Origin: Mycoplasma sp. CAG:776
GTDB lineage: Bacteria > Bacillota_I > Bacilli_A > RF39 > UBA660
Assembly (NCBI GenBank): GCA_000438195.1
Contig: FR903071.1
Location: 98,624-162,623 of the forward strand
Length of the DNA: 64,000 bases
Direction: 5' to 3'
Positions 52,952-61,471 of the stretch are shown one piece after another. The notes beneath the pieces are model-generated. The model did no database searches. It saw nothing but the letters and a program-made list of their open reading frames with translations, and had not been told where the DNA came from. Each line of letters starts with the position of its first letter. Within the stretch, counting starts at the first letter, position 1. The position numbers and the translations under genes were made by a program.

Positions 52952-53085
52952 ACTACCATACTCCTTTTACTCTATAATTAATCATACCATAAAATACATG
53001 CTTTTACAATTATTTATCATGAAAAATATTATGGCAAGCTATGAGCTGTAGCACTAAGAGGCAAATTTAATTTGTTTACTATTAG

Positions 53086-53145
53086 AAAACGTCTCGTGCT
53101 TTTAGTTAAAACATTTTATTAGTTTTATCTTGCACGAGACGTTTT
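53086..53145 (-). terminator. Long perfect hairpin downstream of variable gene 2
   Basis: AAAACGTCTCGTGC and GCACGAGACGTTTT form a 14-bp perfect stem; TAAAAC/GTTTTA extends inside. It lies 92-151 nt after the stop of the gene at 53237 and may be its terminator or, if that gene is a DGR target, a structural element. The T tract is short. Confidence 0.5.
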
Positions 53146-53224
53146 ATTTTTACTGTTTTCTAAGATTTTTTAAGAGTCATTTTGCATCACGTCACCACTA
53201 CACTCCTCCTTGAAGTGTTCACTA

Positions 53225-53254
53225 CCATTTGTAGTTCTATGAAACTACAAATGG
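53225..53254. repeat. 12-bp perfect hairpin over the stop codon of variable gene 2
   Basis: CCATTTGTAGTT and AACTACAAATGG flank a 6-nt loop; the TAG stop (53237-53239) is in the structure. In phage BPP-1 a hairpin just downstream of the variable region helps retrohoming. The distance here (about 70 nt from the block) is larger, so the role is open. Confidence 0.5.
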
Positions 53255-54997
53255 ATCACTACTTGTTCCGCTTCCTGTTACTTTCACATCAGCCGACAGA
53301 TTTATTACTGGGCACACACCCCACGAGTTATTCACGAACGCGAGGTTGAGGTAGCCACTCGAATTCACATAGAACACGCGAGCATAACTGCCGTTAAAGA
53401 AAGACGGAGACATGGTCCAATAAACTTGGTTAGTATATAGATAATAACTTTGATTAGTTTGTCTATATACTCCTCCTGCCATGGCTACTTCATCTGCTGT
53501 AATGAGTCCTACTGGATTAGATAGTGCTTTATTTCCCTTACTACTTCCACTTACTGTATATAAATCACTACTATTCTTACATTTTAATGTTGGAGATTTT
53601 GTACTATTTACTAATCTGATATATCCTCCATAGTATGTAGTTGTTATTCCTGTTCCTCCTGAACCATTACTACTTGATGAACTTGTACTTGGTTCTCTAT
53701 CTCCACAAAATCCTGCTTCTGTACTTACCTTATTTCCAAATCCTTTATTTGCTATATTAGTCTGATACCAACTATCCAATACTCCCTTGATTGTACTATT
53801 ATTATTATTTGCATGGGTTGCTGCATAACTACTTGCTCCTGTACTTCCATACATATATCCTACATACGCATTGTCATTATATGAACTATTAAATGCACTT
53901 GTTTGTATTTGAGTACTTGTTCCTGTTGTAGCTGTACTCGTTCCATTATAGATTAATCTAATAGATCCATCTCCATTGATTCTGATAATCCTCCAGTAGT
54001 ATCCTGCAAATTTTACCCAGTTATTAGTTACTGCTCCTCTAAAGTAGTAACTATCTCCCCAGTCATCTTGAGTCTTGTATACTCCTTCATTTGTTGTTGC
54101 TACTTGGCTAAAGTTTGGTGTTCCACTATTAACAGAATTATTTGCTAATATTGTATTACATGCCTCTGCTCCTTCTGGACATAGTTTTACTCCTTCTATT
54201 ACATTACTGCATATGATTTTACTTGTATTATTTAGTTTGGTACATACCATTTGATTTTCTTCTTTACTTTCTACTTCTACTGTATAGCTATTATTACTTA
54301 CTGTTGCACTTGTATTTGGTTCACATATGTTGTCTGTTGTAATACAATAACTTGCACTGGTTAATCCTTCTGTTAATGTACTTGTTACTGTTGTTCCTTC
54401 TATTCCAAACTTGGCTTCTAATATATCTACTACTGTTGTTTCAGGATTTGCTATTACATTGATTTTTGAAGAGTATGTTTTATTCGCTGCCCCTTCCTTT
54501 GTTGCATCATAATCAATCCATAATTTTAAATGATAAGTTTTACTTTCACTTCCCTTTAAAGTTCCTGTATATAAATTATATGATTCATATGATCCATCTA
54601 TTTCTGGTGTTACACTTGTATTACTACTTAATTTGGATATCACGTGGTCTACGGTATCACTAGACAATGCTACTTTGATATAATCGGCACTTAAAGAGTT
54701 TGTTTGTTTATTTAAACTTTCTAAATTAATACTATAGTTTGTTTCGGTAGTACATGTATTTTTTATTGTAAAATCATAACTTGCCCCCTCTAATCCTTCT
54801 ATATCTGTTATTGGATAAGTATTCGTTAGATTAATTGAGGTTGATTCATTTGTTAAACTTATATTTAAGCAACCACTAGTGAATGTATTTGCCTGTTCTT
54901 GACTTCCTCCAATACTAAAGAATGCATAACTTACTCCTACTATGATTCCTGTTATGGCTATTAAACTTACGACTAATATTACTATTCTTTTTTTCAT
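53237..54997 (-). CDS. Membrane-anchored surface protein with hypervariable C-terminal lectin-like domain (copy 2)
   Basis: A 586-residue protein: membrane signal segment (about 3-23, ending VSYAFFS), a TasA-like beta domain (about 30-190), a second repeat-like beta domain (about 195-290), then from about 300 the domain shared with the gene at 8944 (YKTQDDWGDSYYFRGAV, FAGYYWRIIRINGDG, STEAGFCGDREPSTSS, SNPVGLITADEVAMAGGV, VYWTMSPSFF). The variable block lies before CPVINLS. ATG 54997 has AGGAACAGGG upstream; 55063 has none. A double-HTH gene is divergent upstream and a Spo0A box lies 58-67 nt before the ATG. Confidence 0.8.
   Translation of the reverse strand: MKKRIVILVVSLIAITGIIVGVSYAFFSIGGSQEQANTFTSGCLNISLTNESTSINLTNTYPITDIEGLEGASYDFTIKNTCTTETNYSINLESLNKQTNSLSADYIKVALSSDTVDHVISKLSSNTSVTPEIDGSYESYNLYTGTLKGSESKTYHLKLWIDYDATKEGAANKTYSSKINVIANPETTVVDILEAKFGIEGTTVTSTLTEGLTSASYCITTDNICEPNTSATVSNNSYTVEVESKEENQMVCTKLNNTSKIICSNVIEGVKLCPEGAEACNTILANNSVNSGTPNFSQVATTNEGVYKTQDDWGDSYYFRGAVTNNWVKFAGYYWRIIRINGDGSIRLIYNGTSTATTGTSTQIQTSAFNSSYNDNAYVGYMYGSTGASSYAATHANNNNSTIKGVLDSWYQTNIANKGFGNKVSTEAGFCGDREPSTSSSSSNGSGGTGITTTYYGGYIRLVNSTKSPTLKCKNSSDLYTVSGSSKGNKALSNPVGLITADEVAMAGGVYRQTNQSYYLYTNQVYWTMSPSFFNGSYARVFYVNSSGYLNLAFVNNSWGVCPVINLSADVKVTGSGTSSDPFVVS
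53324..53401 (-). other. Candidate DGR variable region (VR2)
   Basis: The block begins at the TTC codon after YWTMSPS and runs to the TCG before WGVCPV. It aligns codon by codon with 9031-9093 with conserved third bases (see there), and has strong local G+C enrichment. A two-codon length difference lies before the aligned part. GVCPV instead of GVRPV also fits A-to-T and A-to-C changes of an AGA codon. Confidence 0.7.
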
Positions 54998-55054
54998 AAT
55001 ACCCTGTTCCTTTACTTTCAACACTATAATACAAATAAGTAATAAATTCATCTG

Positions 55055-55064
55055 TTTCGACAAA
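55055..55064 (-). promoter_or_regulatory. Perfect Spo0A box
   Basis: Minus strand TTTGTCGAAA, an exact match to the Spo0A box core TGTCGAA with flanking T and A. It is 58-67 nt before the start of variable surface gene 2, a plausible place for promoter control. Confidence 0.5.
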
Positions 55065-55216
55065 GGTTTTCAAAACATTACAAATTTATCAGGTATTCTA
55101 CTATTACATTATTAATATACAATATTCATAAGGAAAAATCAATCTTTTTGTTACAATTTTCGTATTTATATTAATTTTATAAAGGTTTGCCTAGATAATG
55201 TTGTTGGTGGTAAATT

Positions 55217-55747
55217 ATGGAAAAAGAGTTTAGAAATATCACTGAAGTGGAAAATAGAGCAAGAAATATTCGAATTCAAAATGGATTAACACAAAAAGAG
55301 TTTGGACAAATTTTAGGAATATCTAAAAGTTATGTTTCGGATATTGAAAATGGTTATACAGGCTTATCAATTGAACATATTAATATTATATGTAATGAAT
55401 ATACGGTTTCTTTTGATTATATGTTAGGGTTTGTAGAAAAAATTAATAAGAATGTTATTAAAGTTGAAAAAATTGATTTAAAGTTATTAGGTAATCATAT
55501 TAAAGAAATCCGAAAAGATTTAGGATTAACTCAAGATCGTTTATCTCAAAAATTAAATGTTAGTAGACCTTTGATTACTCACTATGAAAAAGGAATTCGT
55601 ACTATTAGTACAGCAGATTTAAAAGGCTTTTGTGAATTATCTGGTATTAGTGCCGATTATTGTGTTGGTAAACTAGAAAAGAAAATAAAAATTAAAACAA
55701 ATAAAAAGATTAAACCCAAGGAGATTAAAAAACTCATGGAAGTTTAA
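55217..55747 (+). CDS. Tandem XRE-family HTH regulator (for surface protein 2)
   Basis: A 176-residue protein with two Cro/C1 HTH domains: residues 13-68 (NIRIQNGLTQKEFGQILGISKSYVSDIENG is the first) and 90-145 (IRKDLGLTQDRLSQKLNVSRPLI), plus a basic tail. Same layout as the regulators at 10464 and 21497. RBS GGTGG lies 6 nt before ATG. Divergent from the variable surface gene; 219 nt between starts. Confidence 0.85.
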   Translation: MEKEFRNITEVENRARNIRIQNGLTQKEFGQILGISKSYVSDIENGYTGLSIEHINIICNEYTVSFDYMLGFVEKINKNVIKVEKIDLKLLGNHIKEIRKDLGLTQDRLSQKLNVSRPLITHYEKGIRTISTADLKGFCELSGISADYCVGKLEKKIKIKTNKKIKPKEIKKLMEV

Positions 55748-55756
55748 TCTTTTTTA
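55703..55756 (+). terminator. Rho-independent terminator
   Basis: AAAAAGATTAAAC/GTTTAATCTTTTT form a 13-bp stem around a 26-nt loop that spans the stop codon of the HTH gene, ending in T residues. Confidence 0.65.
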
Positions 55757-55790
55757 TCTAATTTGAGGTTTGTTCCAGATTGACCTTTTT

Positions 55791-56198
55791 TTATGTTAAA
55801 TCTTTTATTATTTGGAATAATCTTTCATTTTTATATATTCTTTCTCTGCCTATTTTCTCACTTGTTAAAATATTTAAATTTACTAATTGATCTAAATATT
55901 TTTTAGCTGTTTTATCGGATACATTTAAGATTTCTTTTATGTAAGGTATTTTGGTATAAAATTCAAAAAATAATACCTCTAATAATTCTTTGGAATATAT
56001 TTTAGTTTTATTTCTTAATTCTTGCTTCATTAAATACATTTCGTCTCTAATTCTATTTATAATATTTATTGTTTCCTTAGCAGTTTCTTCTAATCCAGTT
56101 AATAAATATATAATCCATTTTTCAGAATTTTCAGTTTGTCTAGTCGTTTCAAATAATTCATAGTATTGTTGCTTATTATTTATAATAAATTTACTCAA
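55791..56198 (-). pseudogene. C-terminal remnant of a Fic-family protein
   Basis: The 135 codons match only the C-terminal part of Fic/Filamentation proteins: NNKQQYYELFETTRQTENSEKW, LTGLEETAKETI, LEVLFFEFYTKIPYIKEIL and a winged helix (VSDKTAKKYLDQLVNLNIL). The catalytic HPFxDGNGR core is missing and the frame begins at TTG just after the gap terminator. It is therefore a truncated gene and not the same subfamily as the intact Fic at 23724. Confidence 0.75.
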
Positions 56199-56238
56199 GA
56201 AAATACCGGAAGAAAAACGTAATTTCTTCCGGTATTTG
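56199..56238 (-). terminator. Terminator downstream of gap
   Basis: AAATACCGGAAGAAA and TTTCTTCCGGTATTT form a 15-bp perfect stem with a 7-nt loop; it is followed by TTTC on the minus strand. The sequence may also be read in the other direction. Confidence 0.7.
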
Positions 56239-56264
56239 GATAATACTGGAAAATAGTTCCGGTA

Positions 56265-57260
56265 TTATTTAAACATTGATTTGGCTGTTCTAAGCATTTG
56301 GCAAGTATAGCCGTATTCGTTATCATACCAAGCTGTTACTTTTACGAGATTATCATTTACACTTGTAAGTAGGCCATCTACTAAAGCTCCAACACTTTTA
56401 CCAATAATATCACTTGATACAATTGGATCATAAGTAATTTTTAGGGTATCACTAGTATTTTCTTCTATCAGATGATTTATTTCATCGATTGATGTTACTC
56501 GTTTAGGAATAAATGTTAATTCTACTAAAGATCCATCCGTTACAGGAACACGGTATGCTAAGCCTTCTAATAAGCCATTTAATTCAGGAATTACTTTACC
56601 AATCGTACTTGCTGCCCCTGTTGAAGTTGGAACAATATTAGCGGCACAAGCTCTTCCTCTACGTGATGCAATTCCTTTTTTATGAGCTACATCTAGTGTT
56701 GCTTGATCATTGGTATAAGCATGGATTGTACTCATATATCCTCTTTCAATCCCTATAGTATCATTTAACACTTTAGCTAATGGAGCTAAGCAATTCGTTG
56801 TGCATGAGGCTGCAGATACAATTTCTTCTGTTCCATCTAATATAGATTCGTTGACATTGTAAACTACTGTTTTTACATTATCTGATTTAGATGGAGCGGA
56901 TATTAATACTTTTTTGGCTCCGGCTTCAATATGTTTATAAGCATCTTCATATTTGGTAAATTTTCCCGTGCATTCTAATACTAAATCAATATTTAGTTCC
57001 TTCCATGGTAATTTGGTTGGGTCTGTTTCATTTAGTACTTGAATCTTTTTTATACCATTTATCACGATATTACTTCCTTCTGATTCAATTAATTCTTCAT
57101 GAAAACTTCGATGTGTTGTATCATATTTGGCTAAATATGCTAAATCTGAAGGTGTTCCTAAATCATTAATTGCTACTAAATCAAAATCAGTTGTGGTTAA
57201 AATTCTTCTAAAGGCTAATCTTCCTATTCTTCCAAATCCATTAATTGCTACTTTAATCAT
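56265..57260 (-). CDS. gap: Glyceraldehyde-3-phosphate dehydrogenase
   Basis: A 331-residue NAD-dependent enzyme of glycolysis. NAD-binding INGFGRIGRLAFRR at the N-terminus, catalytic Cys153 in ASCTTNCLAP and GRAAAANIVPTSTGAA-like RACAANIVPTSTGAA are present; WYDNEYGYT marks the C-terminus. It overlaps the end of the nucleoside kinase by 8 nt and its RBS AGGAGG lies inside that gene, so the two form one unit. Confidence 0.97.
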   Translation of the reverse strand: MIKVAINGFGRIGRLAFRRILTTTDFDLVAINDLGTPSDLAYLAKYDTTHRSFHEELIESEGSNIVINGIKKIQVLNETDPTKLPWKELNIDLVLECTGKFTKYEDAYKHIEAGAKKVLISAPSKSDNVKTVVYNVNESILDGTEEIVSAASCTTNCLAPLAKVLNDTIGIERGYMSTIHAYTNDQATLDVAHKKGIASRRGRACAANIVPTSTGAASTIGKVIPELNGLLEGLAYRVPVTDGSLVELTFIPKRVTSIDEINHLIEENTSDTLKITYDPIVSSDIIGKSVGALVDGLLTSVNDNLVKVTAWYDNEYGYTCQMLRTAKSMFK

Positions 57261-58896
57261 TACTATTTCCTCCTATAAATTCTCTTAAAATACTACTCTT
57301 ACTTACATATTCACTAGTTATAGCATAAAAACTTCTTAAAAATTTTAATAATCTTCTTGCTTCTTCATAATATTTAGAATCCGTATCTATGGATAGTAAA
57401 AGTGGTTCAGCATATACTTTTAATACTCCTAATTCATATGGTAAAGCAGTATTAATAATCATATCAGCTTGATGGGTAAATGGAAAAATATATTTTTCTT
57501 CACCATTTCGAACACTTTGCCATTTTTCAATTACTTCACTTACCGTATATCCCCTAGTTCTATTATCTCTTACTATTCTTCTGATTAATCTTAAATCTAG
57601 AGTAGATATATAATTATGTCGGTCAATATTTAAAGGAATAAAAGGGCTTAAATAAATTTTATATTTATAACGATCTGGTATTCCTGGAGTTAAATCATCA
57701 TTTAAGGAATGTAATCCTTCTATTAATATGATGCTATTTTCATTTAATTTTACTAAATGATTATGATATTCTCTTTGGCCAGTAATAAAGTTAAATGTTG
57801 GTACATTTATTTCTTCTCCTTTTAATAAACGCATTAAATCTTCATTAAATTGTTTTGTATCAACAGCATTTAAACACTCAAAATCAAAATTACCAAATTC
57901 ATCTTTGGGAGTATCTATCCGATCTACAAAATAATCATCTGTAGAAAGGCAAATTGGATCATAGCCTTTACTTCTTAAATAAGAACCTAATACTCTGGTA
58001 GAAGTAGTCTTCCCACTACTAGATGGCCCAGCAATCATAATAAATTTTTTTTCATTATTTCGAATAATTTTATCACATGCTTTTTTTATTTCATCTGTAA
58101 AATGAAGCTCACATGATTCAATAAAACCTTTAATTTCTCTATTACTTACTAATGTGTTTAATTCACTCACATAAGGAACATTTAATTTTTTTAACCATGA
58201 CTTTCCTTCATAATAAGCATTAATTATATTTTCATGGTGAACATATTCTGGTAATCTTCCTTCCGATAAATTGCTTGGATACAAAACAACAAGGCGGTTA
58301 TTTCCTAAATATTTTAATTCAAACTTTTTTATGTATTTCGTACTGTATGGCATTGGTACATAAAAATAATTGATATAATTTTTTAACTTATAAATTGTTA
58401 CAATATCATCACAGGTTTTGACATTTACTGCTTTTTCATAATAAGTGGAAGCTTCATAAAAGTCTACAGCTTCTTTTTTTAAGATATTATATTTTTTAAA
58501 TTCATAATCTTCATCTATTATATTGGCCATTTCTTTTTTTATTTTAGATATATCTGAAATAGTTAGTGTATTCTCACTTTTTATTTCTGCTAACATTCCC
58601 CCTGGAACACTATGAAGAAAATGAATATCACTATTTTTTAACATTGTTTTTAAAGCTACTTCTAAAATAAATTTAATCGCTGCTTTATAAATTTTTGCTC
58701 CTTCCATTGAAGATACGTCAATAAATTCAATTATTTCATTTTCCGTAGCTTTTGATGTTAGTGGAAAAAGCTCATTATTTTTTTTGACTGCTAAAACAGA
58801 ATCTCTTTTTTTAGATTCTTTACTAATTTCTAGATAAGTCGTATTTTTATTAACTTCTATGGTTTGATGTTCAAAGGTTACTTCTATTTTTTCCAT
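57253..58896 (-). CDS. Nucleoside (uridine-type) kinase with N-terminal TGS and ThrRS-like domain
   Basis: A 547-residue protein: a TGS-like domain (about 1-60), a region resembling the second domain of threonyl-tRNA synthetase (about 60-200, with HFLHSVPGG at 103), and a uridine-kinase-like domain with Walker A IAGPSSSGKTTST near 285 and ILIEGLHSLN. This three-part architecture is known in Firmicutes and is thought to phosphorylate a nucleoside, probably uridine. ATG 58896 follows GAGGGG at 6 nt; the upstream GTG start is not used. Confidence 0.83.
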   Translation of the reverse strand: MEKIEVTFEHQTIEVNKNTTYLEISKESKKRDSVLAVKKNNELFPLTSKATENEIIEFIDVSSMEGAKIYKAAIKFILEVALKTMLKNSDIHFLHSVPGGMLAEIKSENTLTISDISKIKKEMANIIDEDYEFKKYNILKKEAVDFYEASTYYEKAVNVKTCDDIVTIYKLKNYINYFYVPMPYSTKYIKKFELKYLGNNRLVVLYPSNLSEGRLPEYVHHENIINAYYEGKSWLKKLNVPYVSELNTLVSNREIKGFIESCELHFTDEIKKACDKIIRNNEKKFIMIAGPSSSGKTTSTRVLGSYLRSKGYDPICLSTDDYFVDRIDTPKDEFGNFDFECLNAVDTKQFNEDLMRLLKGEEINVPTFNFITGQREYHNHLVKLNENSIILIEGLHSLNDDLTPGIPDRYKYKIYLSPFIPLNIDRHNYISTLDLRLIRRIVRDNRTRGYTVSEVIEKWQSVRNGEEKYIFPFTHQADMIINTALPYELGVLKVYAEPLLLSIDTDSKYYEEARRLLKFLRSFYAITSEYVSKSSILREFIGGNSND

Positions 58897-59002
58897 ATTA
58901 TACCCCTCTATTCTATAATATCTTATCATATTTTTAGGTTTTTGTCACATTTTTTGCATAAATTTCTACCATTCATACTATATATTATATAGGTGATTAT
59001 AA

Positions 59003-59572
59003 ATGAACATTGTACCAACAGTTATAGAACGTAGTAGTAATAAAGAATATGCTTATGATTTATATTCTAGACTTCTTAAAGATCGAATTATCTTTCTTAG
59101 CGGGGAAATTAATGATGCTATGGCAAGTATTATTGTAAGTGAATTATTATATCTCGATAGTCAAAATCATGAAGATATTTATCTTTATATTAACAGTCCT
59201 GGTGGTTCCGTTACTAGCGGACTCGCTATCTATGACACTATGAATTACGTTAAAAGTGATGTTCGGACAATTGTAGTGGGTATGGCTGCTAGTATGGGTG
59301 CTTTCCTTCTTTCTAGTGGAGCTAAAGGCAAAAGATGTGCACTTAAAAATGCTGAGGTTATGATCCATCAAGTTTTAGGTGGAGCTCAAGGTCAAGCTAC
59401 CGATATTAAAATTGCTGCGGAACATATTCTTAAAATTAAAAAGAAACTAAATGATATTTTAGCTTCTAATACAGGACAATCCGTTAATAAAGTAATAAAA
59501 GATTGTGAAAGAGATAATTATATGAGTGCAATAGACGCTTTAAACTACGGTATTATTGATGAGATAATTTAA
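59003..59572 (+). CDS. clpP: ATP-dependent Clp protease proteolytic subunit ClpP
   Basis: A 189-residue serine protease with the catalytic triad Ser97 (GMAASMGAF), His122 (VMIHQVLGG) and Asp171 (CERDNYMS). It forms a 14-mer degrading chamber with ClpX or ClpC ATPases. RBS AGGTGAT is before ATG. It is a single gene; no CtsR or CIRCE site was seen in the short upstream gap. Confidence 0.97.
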   Translation: MNIVPTVIERSSNKEYAYDLYSRLLKDRIIFLSGEINDAMASIIVSELLYLDSQNHEDIYLYINSPGGSVTSGLAIYDTMNYVKSDVRTIVVGMAASMGAFLLSSGAKGKRCALKNAEVMIHQVLGGAQGQATDIKIAAEHILKIKKKLNDILASNTGQSVNKVIKDCERDNYMSAIDALNYGIIDEII

Positions 59573-59646
59573 TTATCTTTTTTTTATGTTTATTTTCTCC
59601 TTTTCTTGAATAAAAATATTAAGCATATCTTTTTTTCGTAATTCTA

Positions 59647-60498
59647 TTATTTTTCTACCCAAAAACTTACTATGCTAGGGATTTTAAATTCTTCTATTCC
59701 TTGTTTACCTATATTATGTCTTTTTTCTATAGATACAATTGCCTTTTGTACATCAACTTCCATAATTTTTTTCATAATTTTTTCTACATATTCAATATTT
59801 TCTTGACATAAAGCTGCAAATTCCTCTAATATTGTGCTATCTTTTAAATCTAAACGATAGTGTAAGCTTAATTTTAAGGAGTCTAATAAATTTAATAAAG
59901 TAGAATAAGAATGTATCCTAGTAATATAGGATGAAATATCATTATTTAAAAATGCCATAGTTGAACAATCGTATATCGGGGCTAGCTTAATTCCAAGATT
60001 ATTACTAATAATACTCCAATTGTTTTTATTTCGATCGCTCTCAGATATTAAAATATCAAAACACCATATACATATCAAAGAATAAATTACTTCATCAATA
60101 TTTGTAAAAGCATATCTTAAATTCAATGATGTTACAATACTATCTAGTGTGTTTTCTATTTTAACATTTATATTATTTCTTCTGGCTATCTTAGCTCCAT
60201 CATTTAATACTTCTTCACCACTAATTATTACGTCATTTTGTTTTAAAAAATTGGGCGTTACTACACCAATGACACCTTTATATATAGCTAAATCATATAA
60301 AGCTGTCTCTATACCACATTGTTTAGCAATTTCACTTGCTATTAATTCAGCATAATTTTCGTAATTTGTAGCACCCATTTTAAATAAAAATAAATTTTCT
60401 CCATCTGTTAGCCATAGTTTAGGTTTTCTCCCCTCAAGAAAATTATTTACAACTTTCAGTTCATCTAAAATTAAACAACCATTTTCATCTCTTTTCAT
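59647..60498 (-). CDS. HipA-like kinase
   Basis: A 283-residue protein with the HipA C-terminal kinase pattern: CFDILISESDRNKNNWSII (catalytic loop, with DRNKNN in place of DRHxxN) and KLAPIYDCSTMAF (metal-binding Asp). The N-terminal part FLEGRKPKLWLTDGENLFLFK is the ATP-binding sheet. HipA-type kinases phosphorylate proteins such as GltX in persistence systems. No HipB-like antitoxin lies nearby, so it is not a standard toxin-antitoxin pair. RBS GGAG before ATG 60498. Confidence 0.75.
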   Translation of the reverse strand: MKRDENGCLILDELKVVNNFLEGRKPKLWLTDGENLFLFKMGATNYENYAELIASEIAKQCGIETALYDLAIYKGVIGVVTPNFLKQNDVIISGEEVLNDGAKIARRNNINVKIENTLDSIVTSLNLRYAFTNIDEVIYSLICIWCFDILISESDRNKNNWSIISNNLGIKLAPIYDCSTMAFLNNDISSYITRIHSYSTLLNLLDSLKLSLHYRLDLKDSTILEEFAALCQENIEYVEKIMKKIMEVDVQKAIVSIEKRHNIGKQGIEEFKIPSIVSFWVEK

Positions 60499-60553
60499 AT
60501 AACATCTCCATAACGAGTGTATATTCTATCATATGAAATTATTGATGTCAAAT

Positions 60554-61471
60554 TTATGTTTTATGCTTTTTTATTAAATTTTTTACTTTGATAAAATGAT
60601 GATTCACTCCACTTTTTCCAATCTTATAATCTGTTTCCATACTAATGATATCCGCTAATTCTTTTAAAGAACTTTCAGGATATTTCTCTCGATAATCTAA
60701 GACTATTTTAGTTGATTCATCTAGCAAAGAATATAAATCTTGCTCTTTTAAGTATTTGATATCTTCTAACTGTTTTAATCCAGTAGTAATCGTTTTTTCT
60801 TGGTTAGCAATCTCACAGTTATTAAGGCGATTTACCATATTTTTATGGTCACGGTATATTCTTATATCTTCAAAATAAAAGTAGGCATTAGTGGCTTTAA
60901 ACATTTTTATAATATCACCTATTACTTCCGCATTTTTTATGTATAACATATATTTAGAATTTCTTTTTAAATGTTTGGCAGTTATTCCTAAGTCTTTAAA
61001 TAATTTTGTTAAAAATAGAACTTCCCTATTCATCTCTGTTACCATTTCTAAGTGATATCCACTTGATGCGGGATCATTTACAGTTCCTACCGCTAAAAAT
61101 ACGCCTTCTAAATAAGCAATTTTTTCTTCATCATTTGTTAAAAAAAACTCGTTTGGTAATATTTTCTTCTTTCCTTCCATAAGGTTTAGGAATTTTAAAA
61201 TATAATCAATCTTTTCTTTTATTTCTAAAATATATATTTGTTTTATTCTAAATCTTCTTTGATTTCTTATAGTAATTTTTGGGCAAACTCCGAATATTTC
61301 TTTAACCTCTTTATATATTCTTCTAGCAATACTAGCATTTTCTAGTGTTATTACTATACTATTTTTTAATTGAGCTCCAAATCTTATAAATCCAGATAAT
61401 TCACATATTTTTTCATTTTCACTTAAAACTGTTTTGGAAATTTCTTCTTTTATTCTAGTTGTATATGTCAT
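60554..61471 (-). CDS. whiA: DNA-binding protein WhiA
   Basis: A 305-residue protein with an N-terminal region (TRIKEEISK, SGFIRFGAQL), LAGLIDADG-like domain (EGVFLAVGTVNDPASSGYHLEM) and a C-terminal HTH (SSLKELADIISMETDYKIGKSGVNHHFIKV). WhiA acts in cell division and sporulation of Gram-positive bacteria. It follows yvcK with a 4-nt overlap, the usual order; rapZ, normally before yvcK, is absent here. Confidence 0.93.
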   Translation of the reverse strand: MTYTTRIKEEISKTVLSENEKICELSGFIRFGAQLKNSIVITLENASIARRIYKEVKEIFGVCPKITIRNQRRFRIKQIYILEIKEKIDYILKFLNLMEGKKKILPNEFFLTNDEEKIAYLEGVFLAVGTVNDPASSGYHLEMVTEMNREVLFLTKLFKDLGITAKHLKRNSKYMLYIKNAEVIGDIIKMFKATNAYFYFEDIRIYRDHKNMVNRLNNCEIANQEKTITTGLKQLEDIKYLKEQDLYSLLDESTKIVLDYREKYPESSLKELADIISMETDYKIGKSGVNHHFIKVKNLIKKHKT

